Shown here: positions 24,921-37,168 of the stretch, in pieces | How positions within the stretch are numbered: the first letter of the stretch is position 1 | Layout of the letters: each line of letters starts with the position of its first letter | Assembly: GCA_023853785.1 (NCBI GenBank) | Contig: JAJIRX010000510.1 | Coordinates: 248,001 to 312,000, forward strand | Direction of reading: 5' to 3' | Origin: Psilocybe azurescens | Taxonomy: Eukaryota; Basidiomycota; Agaricomycetes; Agaricales; Agrocybaceae | Length of the DNA: 64,000 nt | Program-made: the position numbers and the translations under genes | The notes under the pieces: generated by a model | The model's database searches: none | Told to the model about the DNA's origin: nothing | The model's input: only the letters and a program-made list of their open reading frames with translations

Positions 24921-27900
24921 ATGGTACATCGCCCAGCAGACTCTCGTCTGCTCACAAACCTTCTGCAACAAGAAAAGGAATACACCAAGCAGCTAAACCA
25001 GCTTCTGGACACCTCCAATGTCTCTTTGGCCTCGTTCGGCGCATATGCAGCTGCTTCACCGCGCCCGGCGTCGCAGGTCATCATGTCTGTAGCTGGGTCT
25101 CTTGCTGCAGCCGACGAAGCGCTCCGGAGATATGTGCATGGTGTCGAAGAATGGAGGGATTCCATGCGCGCATTGAAGGACGCGGAAGACGAGGTTGGGA
25201 ATATCATGAGAGACAGAGAGATTCTGTACGTCCTCGACCGTTTATACCCGTAGGAAATGAGAGCACTCACTTACAATTTGTGCAGGGTGACCCGACTGAT
25301 CAAGGCCTCCAAGTCCCAAAAGAGCGGTTCGAGCAACTTTCGTGATTCACTGCTCTTGGGCAACCAACGATTTCCGTCCTCGTCTTCTCTCTCGTCATCC
25401 TACATTGGACAGCAAGACTCTCCCTCGCCTCCCTCATCTCGTACGTTGCCTTCGTTACTACGCTATTACGTTGTCTTCTCGACTTCCGATCATGGGCTAT
25501 ACTGACCCTTCATCATGTCTCATGTGCACACAGGTCCGCTATCTGCGGCATTTTCATCTTCGAAGCTCGCTGCTGCACAGACAGAGCTGCAAGCTTGCGA
25601 AACGCATTTAGCAGCCAAGGAACGCGAGCTAGACACGAAGCGGAATGCTGCGATACGCGACGGCCTCGGTGCCCGCGCCAAAGCCATGATGGAATGTGGT
25701 TGGGCATGGGGACAGCTTGGGAAAGAAGCTCTTCACGCTCTGGAAGAACTGAAGGCAGAGAACATCGGTACGCTGCTCTTTGGCCTGTCAGTTTATATAC
25801 CTCACCTTGTTTCTGACATGAATGTCTCGTTTCTTAGAACGCCGGGCATCTACATACTTACACGAACCTTATTTGGAAGATACTCTGGCGAACAACCACG
25901 AAAATACAGACCCCACTCCACACGTCCCTCATTCGATTTTTCCTCCATCGGGCCTTCTCAGTCCGCCTCGCAGGTGAATGTCAGCAACGAGGACCTTCCC
26001 CGCCTGTCCATATCGGTTCGATAATGAATTCCGGATTATTTGGAGAGCCGAACGCGAAATACAGCAATAACGACAACGCGCACCCGAATGAACCCCAGCA
26101 ACCGCATGACCAGGCTCAATCCTCAGGACCACGGCCGCCTTCGGGCGTCTCCACCACTGCGTCGTCGGTGTCTGCAACGCCCGCTACGTACAAGGTGGAA
26201 ACAGTGACCTACGCGCCGGCGGTCGCTGTGCATGTTCCAGGGCGGGAGGCCCCTGGAGGCGTCGGCGTCGGTGTCGGTACCAGCAGTAGCAGCAACAGCC
26301 CGCATCATGTGCCCGCTTCTAGCGAGCTGTTCAAGGACGACCGCCACCTGCATGATTCTCACACGTCCGTACGGATACCGGCGCCCCACGCCCTCGAAGG
26401 ATATGCGTTCGATATACCCACTGCCACCCCGGACAGGCCTGTTGCGGGGCCCTCTGGCCAGCAGCACCAGCAGCTGCAACGCAGGCTTTCGTCGCGATCT
26501 GCCACGCCGTCTGCGTCAGGCCGCTCGACACCGCAGATGACCTCGTTGGCGGTCTCTCAGCCCGTGGCTGCGTACCCAAAACGCCACGTGTTGGAGAGGC
26601 GTATTACGGAAGAGGAGATGCGGAGGTCCAGCGAGGAGGCACAGAGGGCAACAGGAGTTGTTGACGACGATCATGATGGGGGGTCGAGCACGGAGGAGGA
26701 GTTGGAGGAGGGGAAGAAGATGATCCAGGAAGGAAAGTTGGAGGTTGTGGAGAACCTGAGGTTTTTGAGTGAGGCAAGGAGGAAGGAATTAGAGAAGGAG
26801 AAGGAGGAAAGAGAGAGGGCGGCGAGGGTGGAGGAGGAGAGGGCGTGGGTGAAGGCGAGTGAAAAAGCGAAAGCAAAAGCGAAGGACGAAGAGGATGGTG
26901 AAGAGGACGGGAAACCGAAGGAGAATGAGAAGAAGAGGTTCCCGTTTTTTCACTCCTCGTCGCATTCACAGAGTGCGCGGTCGGCGCAGGCGCAGGCTGC
27001 GGACAAGCAGCAGGGCAATGGGCGTGTCACGTTCGCCCCCGAGTCTCCTCAGGACGACGCCGATGGCCATGGCCAGCGACTGCCCAAGTCCGCCAGTGCG
27101 TCGCCGTCGAAAGGGTTCCTGGGCAGCATAAAAGGCCTTTTCGGCGGCTCCAAGCAGGCGAAGGATGGCCCGTCTTCGCCGTTGCGCAGTCGGCAGAAGC
27201 GCGAAGGGCTCCTGCCTGCTTCTCCATCTCATGCGGCGAACGAGCCGGACGACGTCTCGGATTCAGACGACGACGACGCACGGTCGCCTACCACGCGCAG
27301 TTCGGGTGGCGGAGGGGTTTGCAGGCACTTTTCCGAGGGAGCAAGGACAAGGACAAGGGGTCGGCGAGCAAGTGGGAGACGCGGACGGATAGGAACATCC
27401 AGCAGCTTGCGAGGAAGGGAAGCTTCGATGATGGCAGCGTCGGCAGGCGTGGGCTTGGGCTCAGCTCGGGGCTAGGAGGCGGATTGGCAGGGCGCGTGGT
27501 GGCGAATGCAGGTGTGGGGAATGCCAGCGAGGTCGGTGTGGGAAGGGCGGCTGGTTCTGGTCCTGGTCCTGGTGTCGGGCAGAGAGGAAGGGTGTTTAGT
27601 GATGTTGGCGTCAGTGGGAGTGCGGGTGCGGCAGTTGGTCCTGCTGGGAGGAAGCTGAAGAAGAATCGGACGGGCCCGCCTGTGGCTCCGTCTGCGTCTG
27701 GCGTTGCGATGGCGGGAGATGATAGGGCAAGTGTGGGCTCTGTGGAGAGCGTGTCGCGTGTGGGCGTAGGTGCCGCTGCTCGTCCGGCTGCAAGTGGGGT
27801 GAAGCCGGTGGTTGGTGGCCAGGCGCCTGTAAGGGCGGCGAGCACTTCGGTACCGGCTAACAGGGCGAAAGAAAGAGGTGTGGGTGTTGGAGGTCGCAGG

Positions 27901-30181
27901 AGCGCGAGTGTGGATGTGAACCCGGAGAGGCGGCAGAGTTGGGATGAAGATGGGGAAGAGGAAGAGGATCGTACGGGCGGCGGCGGAGGGATGATCGTGG
28001 ACCTAGGCTGGCGGCGGAGGACTACGAGCGAAGTGGGCGGGTCTCGAGCTGCCAGGACGCCCGCTGCTGCTCCCACACCTGCACCCGCTGCACCTGCTGT
28101 TCGACAAGCAGTGCAGCCTGTGAAACCGTTCCATGGCGTGCTCAGGACGACGCCGACGAGGGACTACTCGAGCGATACGGCTGCAATCATCGCTGCGCCC
28201 GCTGTGACCGGGAAGAAGAGCTTGACGAAGAAGAAACCGCAAGCCACTGCTGCTGTTGCTACTCCTTCGGTTCCGCCTCCTGTTCCGGTCGTGTCGAGTT
28301 CGGTTCCTCTTGCGCCTCCCGTGAGAGATGACGCTGTTAGTACACCGGCACCGACGAGAAAGTCGTCTATGAAGGCTTCTGGGACGCCGACTGGAACGCC
28401 GACGGCTGCGAAGGTTTCGCCTGGCGGGGGCGGGGCGACAATCATGCCTGCTGGTGGGGACCATCCCAGTGGGACGCTTGTCTCTCAGCCCGGGTGGGGT
28501 GCACAGGCGCAGGCTTTGAGCGGAGGCTTGTCCAGGAACTCGTCAGTCACCAGCTCGGCGAGCGCGCCTAGCGGACCTGGTGGGGGTGCGTCGCGAGGGA
28601 AGAGGCAAACGAGCCTTGGGCAGGGTATGGGTGGAAGTGGATTGGGGAGGAGGTCGTCGTTGGGTAGCTCTAGCCAGGCTTTGGCTCATAATGGGAAGAT
28701 GGATGCGAGTGCTCATGGTTCACCTGCCAGCTCTGCCAATGCCAATGCCAATGCCAATGGCTCTGTCGTGCAAGCGACACCTGCTGTACCGAGCTTGATG
28801 AGCATCGTGGAGGATGTGGCAAGGACTAATAGGGAGGGGTGGAATCATGATTTGAAGTTGCAGAAGAGTGTGGGCGGAACCCAGAAGGCGACTGGGTTGA
28901 TTGAGGTTGTGAAGGCTCCTCCACCAGTGGGGAGAGAGGAACTGAATGCGATGGACACGGCGCAGATCAAGACCCGTGCGGCGGGAGGTTATCATCCTTC
29001 GATGACGATAGCTTCGGCTTCGGCGTCGACGTTGACGCTGACTGGGCCGTCGGGGGCGAAGACGGCTCCGAAAACTAGCATGTTCGAGATCAAGGCGCCA
29101 GGGTCGGTGTTTGATCAGAGAGCACGCGCTGTTGGCATGTCGAGAGAGGCTTCTGCGTCTGCTCCTTCGTTGGTCACGGGCAGTGCACATCGGCCTGTTC
29201 AGATTTTGACGCCGAAGCAGGATCGAGCTCAGGCTCGTGTGTCGGCCTCTGGTCCGGGTGGTAATGCGAATCGAATGCTTGGACCTACGAAGACGCCGCT
29301 GCGGAGTGCGATGAGGACGAGTCGGTCACCTTCTCCGGTTGTTGCTGGAACTGTTCCACCTCCTGTGCAGGGTACGTTGCCTTGGGACTCGGATGGTGCT
29401 GTGAAGAAGGACTCGAAAGCTGTCAAGGATAAGGGCAAAGGAAAGGCTCCTGTTCGACCTACTGGTGGCGGCCCGGACGATAGTGGCGACACCGACGACG
29501 ACTCGGAGTCGTACGAGACTGGAAACGAGTTCTACTCCGATCAAGAAGAGGTAGAGAAGATCGTTGTCGTCGCTGCTTCGACCTCTGTCGCCAGGCTCAA
29601 AGCCACGGCTGCCAATGGCGGGGTCGTTCCGCCCACCGCCGCTGTGGTTCCGAACGGCCAGCATCCTACGGAGTATGGAAGCCCCAAAGCAGCGTCTGAC
29701 GCCTCGCACTCTACGGCATCAACGGTTTTGGGTGGGTCGTCATTACATACGCCGTCTTCGCAGCCACGAAGGAGGAAGAGCGTGCGGGTGTCGTTGCAGC
29801 CTACGTTCTCGCCGTCTCCGCCTGCGATCGAATATGAATCAGAAGAGGAGCAGCAGAGAAGGTATGCGCCTTGGGCTACTACTACTAGTTCTAGTTCGCA
29901 GGGTCATGCTTCGGAGCGGGGGACGGAGCATGAGGAGAAGAAAAAGACGATACAGCCAGCCGGTGCCTCTTCCTGCGCCTGTACCGGTGCGAGCCGCGGC
30001 GGCACCTGCTCCAGTTATCGGTGTGGGCGTGGGCCGTCGGCAGGCGGAGGAGGCGGTGTATGATATGTGGCAGGACTCTGGGTCTGATGAAGACGAGCAG
30101 TATGTGCGAGCCAAGAAGCTTCTGACGAGGGCGGCTAAGAAAGAGAAGGACGTCAACCTTTTGGTCGCTAACCGGGCATAA
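24921..30181 (+). CDS. Large protein with N-terminal helical domain and long disordered tail, function unknown
   Basis: ATG 24921. Exons are 24921-25225, 25286-25440, 25534-25767, 25838-25973, 26065-29861 and 29956-30181; all introns have GT...AG ends and consistent phases, and the last is GTATGC...GATACAG. The first four exons encode a helical, coiled-coil-like domain (LTNLLQQEKEYTKQLNQLLD; EEWRDSMRALKDAEDEVGN; ELQACETHLAAKERELDTKR) that might be BAR-like; this is an inference from helix pattern only. The rest is low-complexity Ser/Ala/Gly/Pro sequence with a KEKEERERAARVEEERA helix and a conserved-looking end (AKKLLTRAAKKEKDVNLLV). In the long exon the frame changes at GGGG 27314-27317; one extra G keeps a single frame. 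Very high GC at wobble positions separates it from the AT-rich neighbours. Confidence 0.75.
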
Positions 30182-30752
30182 TGTTTTTCCATGCGCATTT
30201 TTTCCTCTTCTTTGTTCATTCCTTTTTTTTCACTTGTTTTTTTTCTCTCTGCTGTGGGACTATTTAATACCATCTCTTCACGCTGCTGTATCTGGGCTCT
30301 CAACACGTTCGCTATACATCGCTATTATCCATTGGTATCTCTGATTTTTGTTTACTTATCTTACTGGGCTTTTTTTTCTATTTTTGTTTTTTTTCTGTAC
30401 ATATGTTGCTTCACAATGCCCCACATCCTTATTATTGAGCCTTATAATTTACAATAATTTCTATGGGAGGTTCTTCATTTATTTGGACGAACTCAATGGC
30501 GAGCGGCGTTGATGCACAGAGAATGTGTGATTACATAATCTTCCAATCAGATTTCAAGCTCAGAGAGGCCTTTCCACAGCTTCAACCTTGGACAGTCGAG
30601 CCACACATTCTTCAGCGTTTATCCCATCCATTGACATTCGTGTTGTATTTTTTCCCAAGGGCAAACTATAACAAAATACCTCTCTCGCCGAATTTATAGT
30701 CCAAATCTACCATAAACCCTCGGCACGCGCATATAGCAGCCCATCAACAGCA
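30182..30752. other. Intergenic between two plus-strand genes
   Basis: T-rich 3' flank (tttttttctctctgctgtgg) followed by the upstream region of the SUMO gene. No gene or repeat is visible. Confidence 0.5.
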
Positions 30753-31365
30753 ATGTCTGACGAAGAACAGCAAGCGAATACCCGGGAACATGAACCCAAG
30801 CAGGAGGATACCAACACAACCATCAATATAAAGGTATGTCCCTTCCTTCCAAACCCGTCCCGATTTTGGTTAAGCGTTCGGAATGGCTTATCGATGTTGG
30901 GGAACTGTAGGTGGTGAGCTCATCGGGAGAGGAGGTTTTCTTCAAGATCAAGCGAAGCACCAAGCTCAGTAAGCTCCAGGGAGCATATGCGAGCAAGGTT
31001 GGTAAGGACGTTGGGAGCATCCGGTGAGTGTCCGCTCTATTTTCTCACTTGGATGCACTGGTTCTTCAAGATCAGCGCATCTGAGACCCAGCGCACGAAC
31101 TGCCACTGACTCGCTCCACACAGATTCTTGTATGATGGATCCCGGATACAAGATGACGATACTCCTGCGACTCTTGATATGGAAGATAATGGTACGGTCT
31201 GATTTCGCTCTTTCCTCTTTGTGCTTTGACTAACAGAGGAAAACCAGATACCATTGATGTCATGGTAGAGCGTATGTCCTTTCTTTCATCTTTCGTCTCG
31301 ACTCTCGAATTAACCAACTCTGTCTTCTTACAGAAGTTGGAGGATCTTTCGAAGTATCGCCTTAG
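30753..31365 (+). CDS. SMT3: SUMO (small ubiquitin-like modifier)
   Basis: Five exons with consistent phases: 30753-30833, 30911-31023, 31124-31191, 31248-31271 and 31334-31365, giving 105 residues. The protein starts MSDEEQQANTREHEPKQED, followed by TTINIKV and the ubiquitin-fold signature FFKIKRSTKLSKLQGAYASK, FLYDGSRIQDDDTPATL and DTIDVMVEQVGG. The GG is followed by six residues (SFEVSP) that the SUMO protease Ulp1 would remove to expose the diglycine for conjugation. It modifies lysines of nuclear and other proteins through E1 Aos1-Uba2 and E2 Ubc9. All splice sites are canonical, with small exons as is usual for this gene in mushrooms. The gene is intact. Confidence 0.97.
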
Positions 31366-31779
31366 GAGAATGTACGATAATCCAATGTCGAACGTCCATT
31401 CATGTGTACTTTTTCTTTACTCTTCACAGCGAATGAGGCTCAATCTATAATTTCTTGTTCCCTTTATTTGTATTATGGATTACAGATTCGAACAACTTTT
31501 CTGATACATTTTCTCCTTCTTGTCGCACTTCACTTCTTGACGATGCCTCCAATTTCTAATTGCTCGATGTATTTGGTCTTTGGTCTTAACACCGATTCTC
31601 TTGGACTGGGCGGCAATCATCCTCTGTTGTAGCTGGGTAGTTTTTGGTAATGTACATGTTTTGTCACACAGCCTATTACACCATTCAATGATAGTTCAGG
31701 TATTTTCAAAGTTGTTCAAGATTATACAGGGAAGTGCTAATGAGAATTTTTCTAGTTTCTGACTCAGGTTACCCGGAGC
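31366..31779. other. Convergent 3' flanks
   Basis: 414 bases between the convergent SUMO and peptidase genes. T-rich, with no gene or repeat seen. Confidence 0.5.
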
Positions 31780-33276
31780 TCAGCCTGGGAACGGGAAGGC
31801 AACTGGGCTCTTGAAACCATTCTTTCCGACGGCCCGTACTCCCATCTGAACGTTATCTTTCGATAGCTTCACAGTGGCCGAACTTACTTCGCCTACTGGT
31901 ATAACTCGAGACCATTGAGATTCGTCTGACTCTCTCCACACGATCTCATAACCAGCATCGGCAGCAGGATCTGCGATCCATCGTAATGTCGAGTTATTCG
32001 TCAAGACACTGGTATCGACAAACACGCCCTTGGGGGTTCCAGGTGCTTGAGCGAGGGACCACAATGCTGCTCCATTAACCTTTGCAACTCGAGAAGTGAA
32101 ATCGAAGTCGACAAACTCGATGAGGTCACCAAACTGTACTCCATCGACTACTCTGGTATCTTGATGTTGGTGTGCGAAGTTCTCGTGCGGCTCGGTGAAG
32201 CGAACTGCTGCGAATCCTTGCTGGAGGAACGATTCATGATCTCCGCCACGTAAGAAACGATCTGGACGATAGATAGTGCGCACTGTTTTAACATCTGGTT
32301 AGTCAAGTTGATACATTCCTTCGAATAACGCTCACCATTCAGTTGAGTGACTGCATTTTGCGCCACTTCAGCCACGAATCGTCCAAGTTGGTGAGACGGA
32401 GAGTCGTTCTCGCCGCCAATCGAAGCGAGGTTCAGGTTCTGTTGAGCGGTATTGTTCTGAGGAAGTCCTGAAACGAACATGCGGATATCTGTCTTGTCGC
32501 TGGTGCCATCATCGGCTGTGGAACTTCCCACAATATCGTTGTCGAGCATGCCCTGCACATCTACTCCGGCTTGTGCCAGTGTGGTGGCCATAAAGTTAGA
32601 TCCGAAGAGGCCTTGCTCTTCCCCTGCTACGACCGCGAACATGATCGTCGCTGCGGGCTGGTGGGTTGCCATCACTCGAGCCAATTCCATCGAGACAGCG
32701 ACACCAGAGCCGTCATCATCCGCACCGGGTGCATCGTCTGTGAAATTCATGATGTCCGTTAGGCGAGAGTCGTAATGCCCAGAGACAACGTAAACCCTAT
32801 TGGGTTCCTTCGATCCTTTGAGAGTTGCAACGATATTACTGATAACAGTGGCGTTAGGGATACGCGAGGCTGGTTGCTGGACATAGCTGGGCACTGTTAC
32901 GGTCATCCGTCCGTTCGAAGCAGCAGCTAATGTGCGCATCTCGGACGCGATCCAGTCTCGTGCTGCTCCTATTCCGCGAACGGGATCCGTTTGGCTGGAT
33001 AGGGTGTGTCGTGTACCGAAGCTAATGAGTTTTTCAATCGTCGCCTTGATGCGATTTGGGTCGATTTTGCTGAGAATTTGTACAAGCTCTGGATCGGGCA
33101 CTTGTGGGACGAGGACATTTCCTGGGCCTGGGGGCCATGGGCTCACCGAATCGAAAATCGACTGGGACCAAACTGAACGACAACCACCTTGTTAGAATGG
33201 CTCTAGAATGGATCGAGTTCCACTTGCCTCCGACAGCTAACAGGCACAACACATACAAGTCGTGGAAAATACGCAT
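31780..33276 (-). CDS. Secreted M28-family metallo-aminopeptidase
   Basis: Three exons: 33276-33228, 33172-32336 and 32282-31780, 462 residues in total. The N-terminus MRIFHDLYVLCLLAV is a signal peptide. Two-zinc M28 motifs follow in order: VSGHYDSR (His), GADDDGSGVA (bridging Asp), VAGEEQGLFGS (general-base Glu and zinc Glu), MLDNDIVGSS (Asp), and RFTEPHENFAHQHQ (His) in the third exon. A ~110-residue C-terminal extension resembles an Ig/fibronectin-like beta domain. The enzyme should release N-terminal amino acids from peptides outside the cell. Intron 1 (33227-33173) only works with a GC-AG pair (donor g|GCAAGT); intron 2 is 32335-32283 (GTGAGC...AACAG). The gene is intact and convergent with SUMO. 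Confidence 0.93.
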
Positions 33277-34486
33277 CCTGAGTTGCGAGAGATAACAAAA
33301 ATGTGTCGAGTGTTCTCAATCCTTCCTCATTATATATTTCTAGAGGAAGTTTGTTAAAAATATTGAGGAGCATGCGTCCATATGGTACGTTGCATATATA
33401 TGATCTCCTGATCGCATTGGGCGGATCGTTAATGACTAAAATTCAGGAAGAAGTTGCGAATTCCTGGCGGGATCGTATCCGCTAATCGTACCCTGGGAAT
33501 CGAATATATTTTTATAAGCGTACTATGTGGATGTTCTGAGAAAGAAACGCCAATCAAAGAATTTCTCGATAAAAATGAAGACATGTCGCAAGTCTACTGC
33601 GCAGCTGAGGCCCGTGGTGCTTTCGGAAGAACTGGTAGAACTTCTTGGGGACAATCATTGAATATCTATAAAATCCTGCAGACCCCCACTCTTCCATCCG
33701 AACTTGTTGAGAGTACCGTGGTTGCTCATGCCAGCCATAGTAAAAACAACGAATGCGTAATACTTCTGGTCTTAACCTTGCAGACTCAAGAATTGTCAGA
33801 GTCTCGAGAAACATCAAGATTCGCGACTAGAGCCGCACAACCCACGTTTGCCACTAATGTTATACGACGGTCTCGCACGCGGCCAAGCGCAATACAACGC
33901 TCTGCGCGATTCATGAGTACCCTGATTTCTCATTCGTCAATATCTATCGTGCCATTCCTCCTTAGGAGTACCTGATTGAATAATTATACGTGCTGTTTTT
34001 GTCTGTATAACATCAATGCAGCATTGAATAATGAGTTGCCGCCATGATTCCAAGGAACTTCGGCAACACCGGCCTGGTGTCTTATCTAATCTGCTAAGCG
34101 CTGAATTATCAGATCTACCTCCTTCAAACCAAAACCACCACGTAGGCTTCTCTCGTCTTTTCTGTTCTGATTATAGATATTTCATTCTCTGAACTTCGTG
34201 TTATTAGATTTGAGTGAGTTGTATAGCTCATAAAACTTCAAATACCGCTTCTCGTCGTTTGATCTCCTATTCGCCTCCTATCTTTTCGTCCGACCTCAGT
34301 CAGGGGTGAGCTCAATATCTACATCTAATCGCACCTCTGGGGAAATATACAGCTCATATATACAGATTTACTTTACTCGATTGATAGGAAAATCTCTTAT
34401 CTTGTAAACTCTACAAGTTTAAGGAAGCCCAACCCAAGCAATATACTCAAAGCAAACTCCCCCTCTACGGTCTACAATTGGCCATC
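33277..34486. other. Region without a convincing gene
   Basis: An ORF of 173 codons (33454-33975) has no recognisable domain and unremarkable composition. The rest includes the upstream region of the gene starting at 34487. No repeats seen. Confidence 0.4.
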
Positions 34487-35031
34487 ATGTCGCCTTGGTC
34501 TCCCGAAATCATGGATTGTTTCCAGCACATCAAGCCCGATCTTGAATCTGATTTTACCCCAGCCGCATATAACAAGCTCTTGAACACCTTATTTCCAGTG
34601 ACTACCCCCTACACGGTCTTCCCTCAGGTTCATCGCCATGAAGATCTCATTACTCCTACATCGCGCACGACCTTTACAGTGTACTATAGGAATTCGCCTG
34701 TATTCTTACTGGACCTTCATGCATATCCCACGCTTCCTCGAATCTCTGCCCGGCAGACTGCAGATGACCACATGCGGACGCATGTACGAGATTACTTCCT
34801 TTCTGTCCTCTGCCCACATTGCACGCCATGAGCGCATTTGGGACCAGACTGGCATTTTACACCGCGAGTGCTGGGAATTCAATTCTGCCTGCTCGTGCGC
34901 TCCAAACTGGTCAGGATTTTCAGGATAATACACCGTCAGACTGGTGGGATTGTGACCTAATGGAGGACGACGGCGCCATTAGGCTGAAAGAGGTGGTCAA
35001 CAAGATAAGAAATCAATGCGAAAATCTATGA
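34487..35031 (+). CDS. Small agaricomycete-type conserved protein, one frame break
   Basis: ATG 34487 opens a frame (MSPWSPEIMDCFQHIKPD... TTFTVYYRNSPVFLLDLHA...) that continues in another frame as LPTLHAMSAFGTRLAFYTAS and DWWDCDLMEDDGAIRLKEVV, ending at 35029-35031. The pattern (an N-terminal helix, a beta-rich centre ending in FLLDLH, then 'LSAFGT-L-FY' and 'WD-DL-ED-G---L--VV') fits small, highly duplicated proteins I have seen annotated as hypothetical in mushroom genomes; their function is unknown. One missing base near 34808-34813 joins the two halves. This is either a pseudogene or an assembly error. Confidence 0.55.
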
Positions 35032-35749
35032 TACGTCGTTTTGTAGGAAATCTCTGTTGGCTTGTCAGATCGTTTTAAATCTAATGACACCGTCTATTCT
35101 CAGATACTTGGAAAGATTTTCTGTATACACGCTTTTTCCTAATCGATCTTGAATGAACAACATGGCCACAGTCGTTTGAGGCATGTCGGCTCCTTGATGC
35201 AGCAATGTCTTCTCCAAGTTCATTGCTCACATATTTTCCTGCTACATGAATGAAGGGTAGAATTGAGAGGGCTGAGAAATTGGAAGGTGTATTTTTACTG
35301 GTGCAAGTGAGGAGTATGCTGAGATGCGACGAAATTGCATTCACCAATAATTTTTTCCCATCTAAAGGTGAGAGAGTTTTCCCTTCCTATGAAGTACCTG
35401 GGCGGCTAATTTCTAGTCCAATTGGAACAAGGAAGCTATTTACTGAACTGGCAGTAATTCAGAACTTCAAGAATCGCAACTCAAACACTCATTAGTCCTG
35501 CATTAGTCTTGCCCAAATCCTGTCTAATTTTATTCGGATCGTGATTCGTGATTGATTAAAAGCACGTTCTTTTACCTCTCTTTATTTCAGTCCTTTTGTC
35601 TGCGATGTCTTTGTGGTGCAAAATAGATATGAAGAAAGCTCGAAATGCATAGGAAAATTCTAGATTACACAGAATATATTTTATAAAAACTCCCTGGTAG
35701 ATTGGCCGTACTTCCCAACGGTCCACGGCGTATACAGTTAAATCAAACT
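35032..35749. other. Intergenic, no gene seen
   Basis: Short ORFs only, AT-rich; the 3' flank of the disrupted F-box/LRR gene begins at 35749. Confidence 0.4.
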
Positions 35750-35912
35750 TTATCCCTGATTCCTTTGTTTGATGGTTCTCTGTAAGTAATCAAAAGCGAG
35801 CCTGTCTAACTCTCCTGTATCCGGGTCGGGGAATTCATAGTCGTCGAAAAAATCGACGTATCGGTCTCCTCGGTCATTCCACAGCCTCCAGACATATCCA
35901 TCAGGATCCCCA

Positions 35913-37140
35913 CACTGCTGGCGCCGATCACTGTATGTCAGACATACAGCGATTTATATACATGACTTATGTTACAATTGATGTATGTATGGTATACAAC
36001 AATTATGTTTAGAAATAATACATCAATCAGACATATATTGTGTTCGGTAGCTGTATGTTAAACAAACGCTATTTCTGTTTCTAAGCTGTAAGTAAATAAA
36101 ATACCAAATAAACAGAATTTATTTTCTTTGGCTGTTTGTCAAAGATACAGAATAGCTGTATATAATTACTGTATGTTTTACATACAGATATCGTGTATAT
36201 AATTACTGTATATTATACAAACATCACTTTTGTAAATAAAACTTACAGTTGAAAAACAGAGTTTCTGTTTGTTTTACTAACAGAATTTGTGTATATAATC
36301 CCTATATGTAAACCTTACGTCAAAATATACAGTATTCGACTCGCTCAGCGAGTCGATGAGTGCGCGAAGAATTCGCATTTCGAGCGCGACGGCGACTCGC
36401 ACACAATAATAAACGATTGAATATATTGTAGCGGTCTGGGTTTCCCGCTACCATACAAGTCCACGGCCGCCCCAGGAAACATGTACTGGAGTAACGGGTG
36501 TGACAATCTGAGAGTTGTAACGTCGAAGCCTGACTTGGTTCAGACTTATCTCGGGACAGATAGTCCAACGGTTGTGCCGTGTGCAATTCCGGCATGTTCC
36601 ATTTTAGGCAGAAACGTTACATATATCTTTCTATTTCAATCATTTATTATCGTGTGTGAGTCGCCGTCGTGCTCGAAATGCGAATTCTTCGAGCACTCAT
36701 CGACTCGCTCAGCGAGTCGAATACTGTATATTCGATGTAAGGTTTACATACAGGAATTATATACACAAATTCTGTTAGTAAAACAAACAGAAACTCTGTT
36801 TTTCAACTGTAAGTTTTATTTACAAAAGTGATGTTTGTATAATATACAGTAATTATATACGATATCTGTATGTAAAACATACAGTAATTATATACAGCTA
36901 TTCTGTATCTTTGACAAACAGCCAAAGAAAATAAATTCTGTTTATTTGGTATTTTATTTACTTACAGCTTAGAAACAGAAATAGCGTTTGTTTAACATAC
37001 AGCTACTGAACACAATATATGTCTGATTGATGTATTATTTCTAAACATAATTGTTGTATACCATACATACATCAATTGTAACATAAGTCATGTATATAAA
37101 TCGCTGTATGTCTGACATACAGCGATCGGCGCCAGCAGTG
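35913..37140. mobile_element. CACTA/EnSpm-like foldback element, non-autonomous
   Basis: 1228 bp, bounded by CACTGCTGGCGCCGATC and its exact complement, with ~510-bp terminal inverted repeats and a ~200-bp unique centre. The ends start with CACTG and are flanked by a 3-bp duplication CCA (35910-35912 and 37141-37143), as in CACTA (CMC/EnSpm) elements. The arms contain many copies of ACTGTATGT/ACATACAGT-type 9-mers, which resemble subterminal transposase-binding repeats. A short perfect palindrome (gactcgctcagcgagtc) lies in each arm near 36340 and 36710. There is no ORF of note. Confidence 0.75.
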
Positions 37141-37159
37141 CCATCATCCTCTGTTGCAG

Positions 37160-37168
37160 TGCCCACGC
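37160..37168. repeat. 9-bp target-site duplication, left
   Basis: tgcccacgc, identical to 38080-38088 on the other side of the Mutator-like element. Confidence 0.8.

Noticed and set aside
27254..27324. An intron to explain the frame change in the large gene at 24921-30181
   Set aside because: A phase-compatible GT...AG pair exists but would remove coding-like sequence; one extra G in the GGGG run is simpler.
27288..28076. 262-codon minus-strand ORF
   Set aside because: Antisense shadow of the GC-rich disordered exon of the plus-strand gene.
33454..33975. 173-codon ORF between the peptidase and the small conserved protein
   Set aside because: No domain, no splice sites giving a longer protein, antisense ORF of similar quality.
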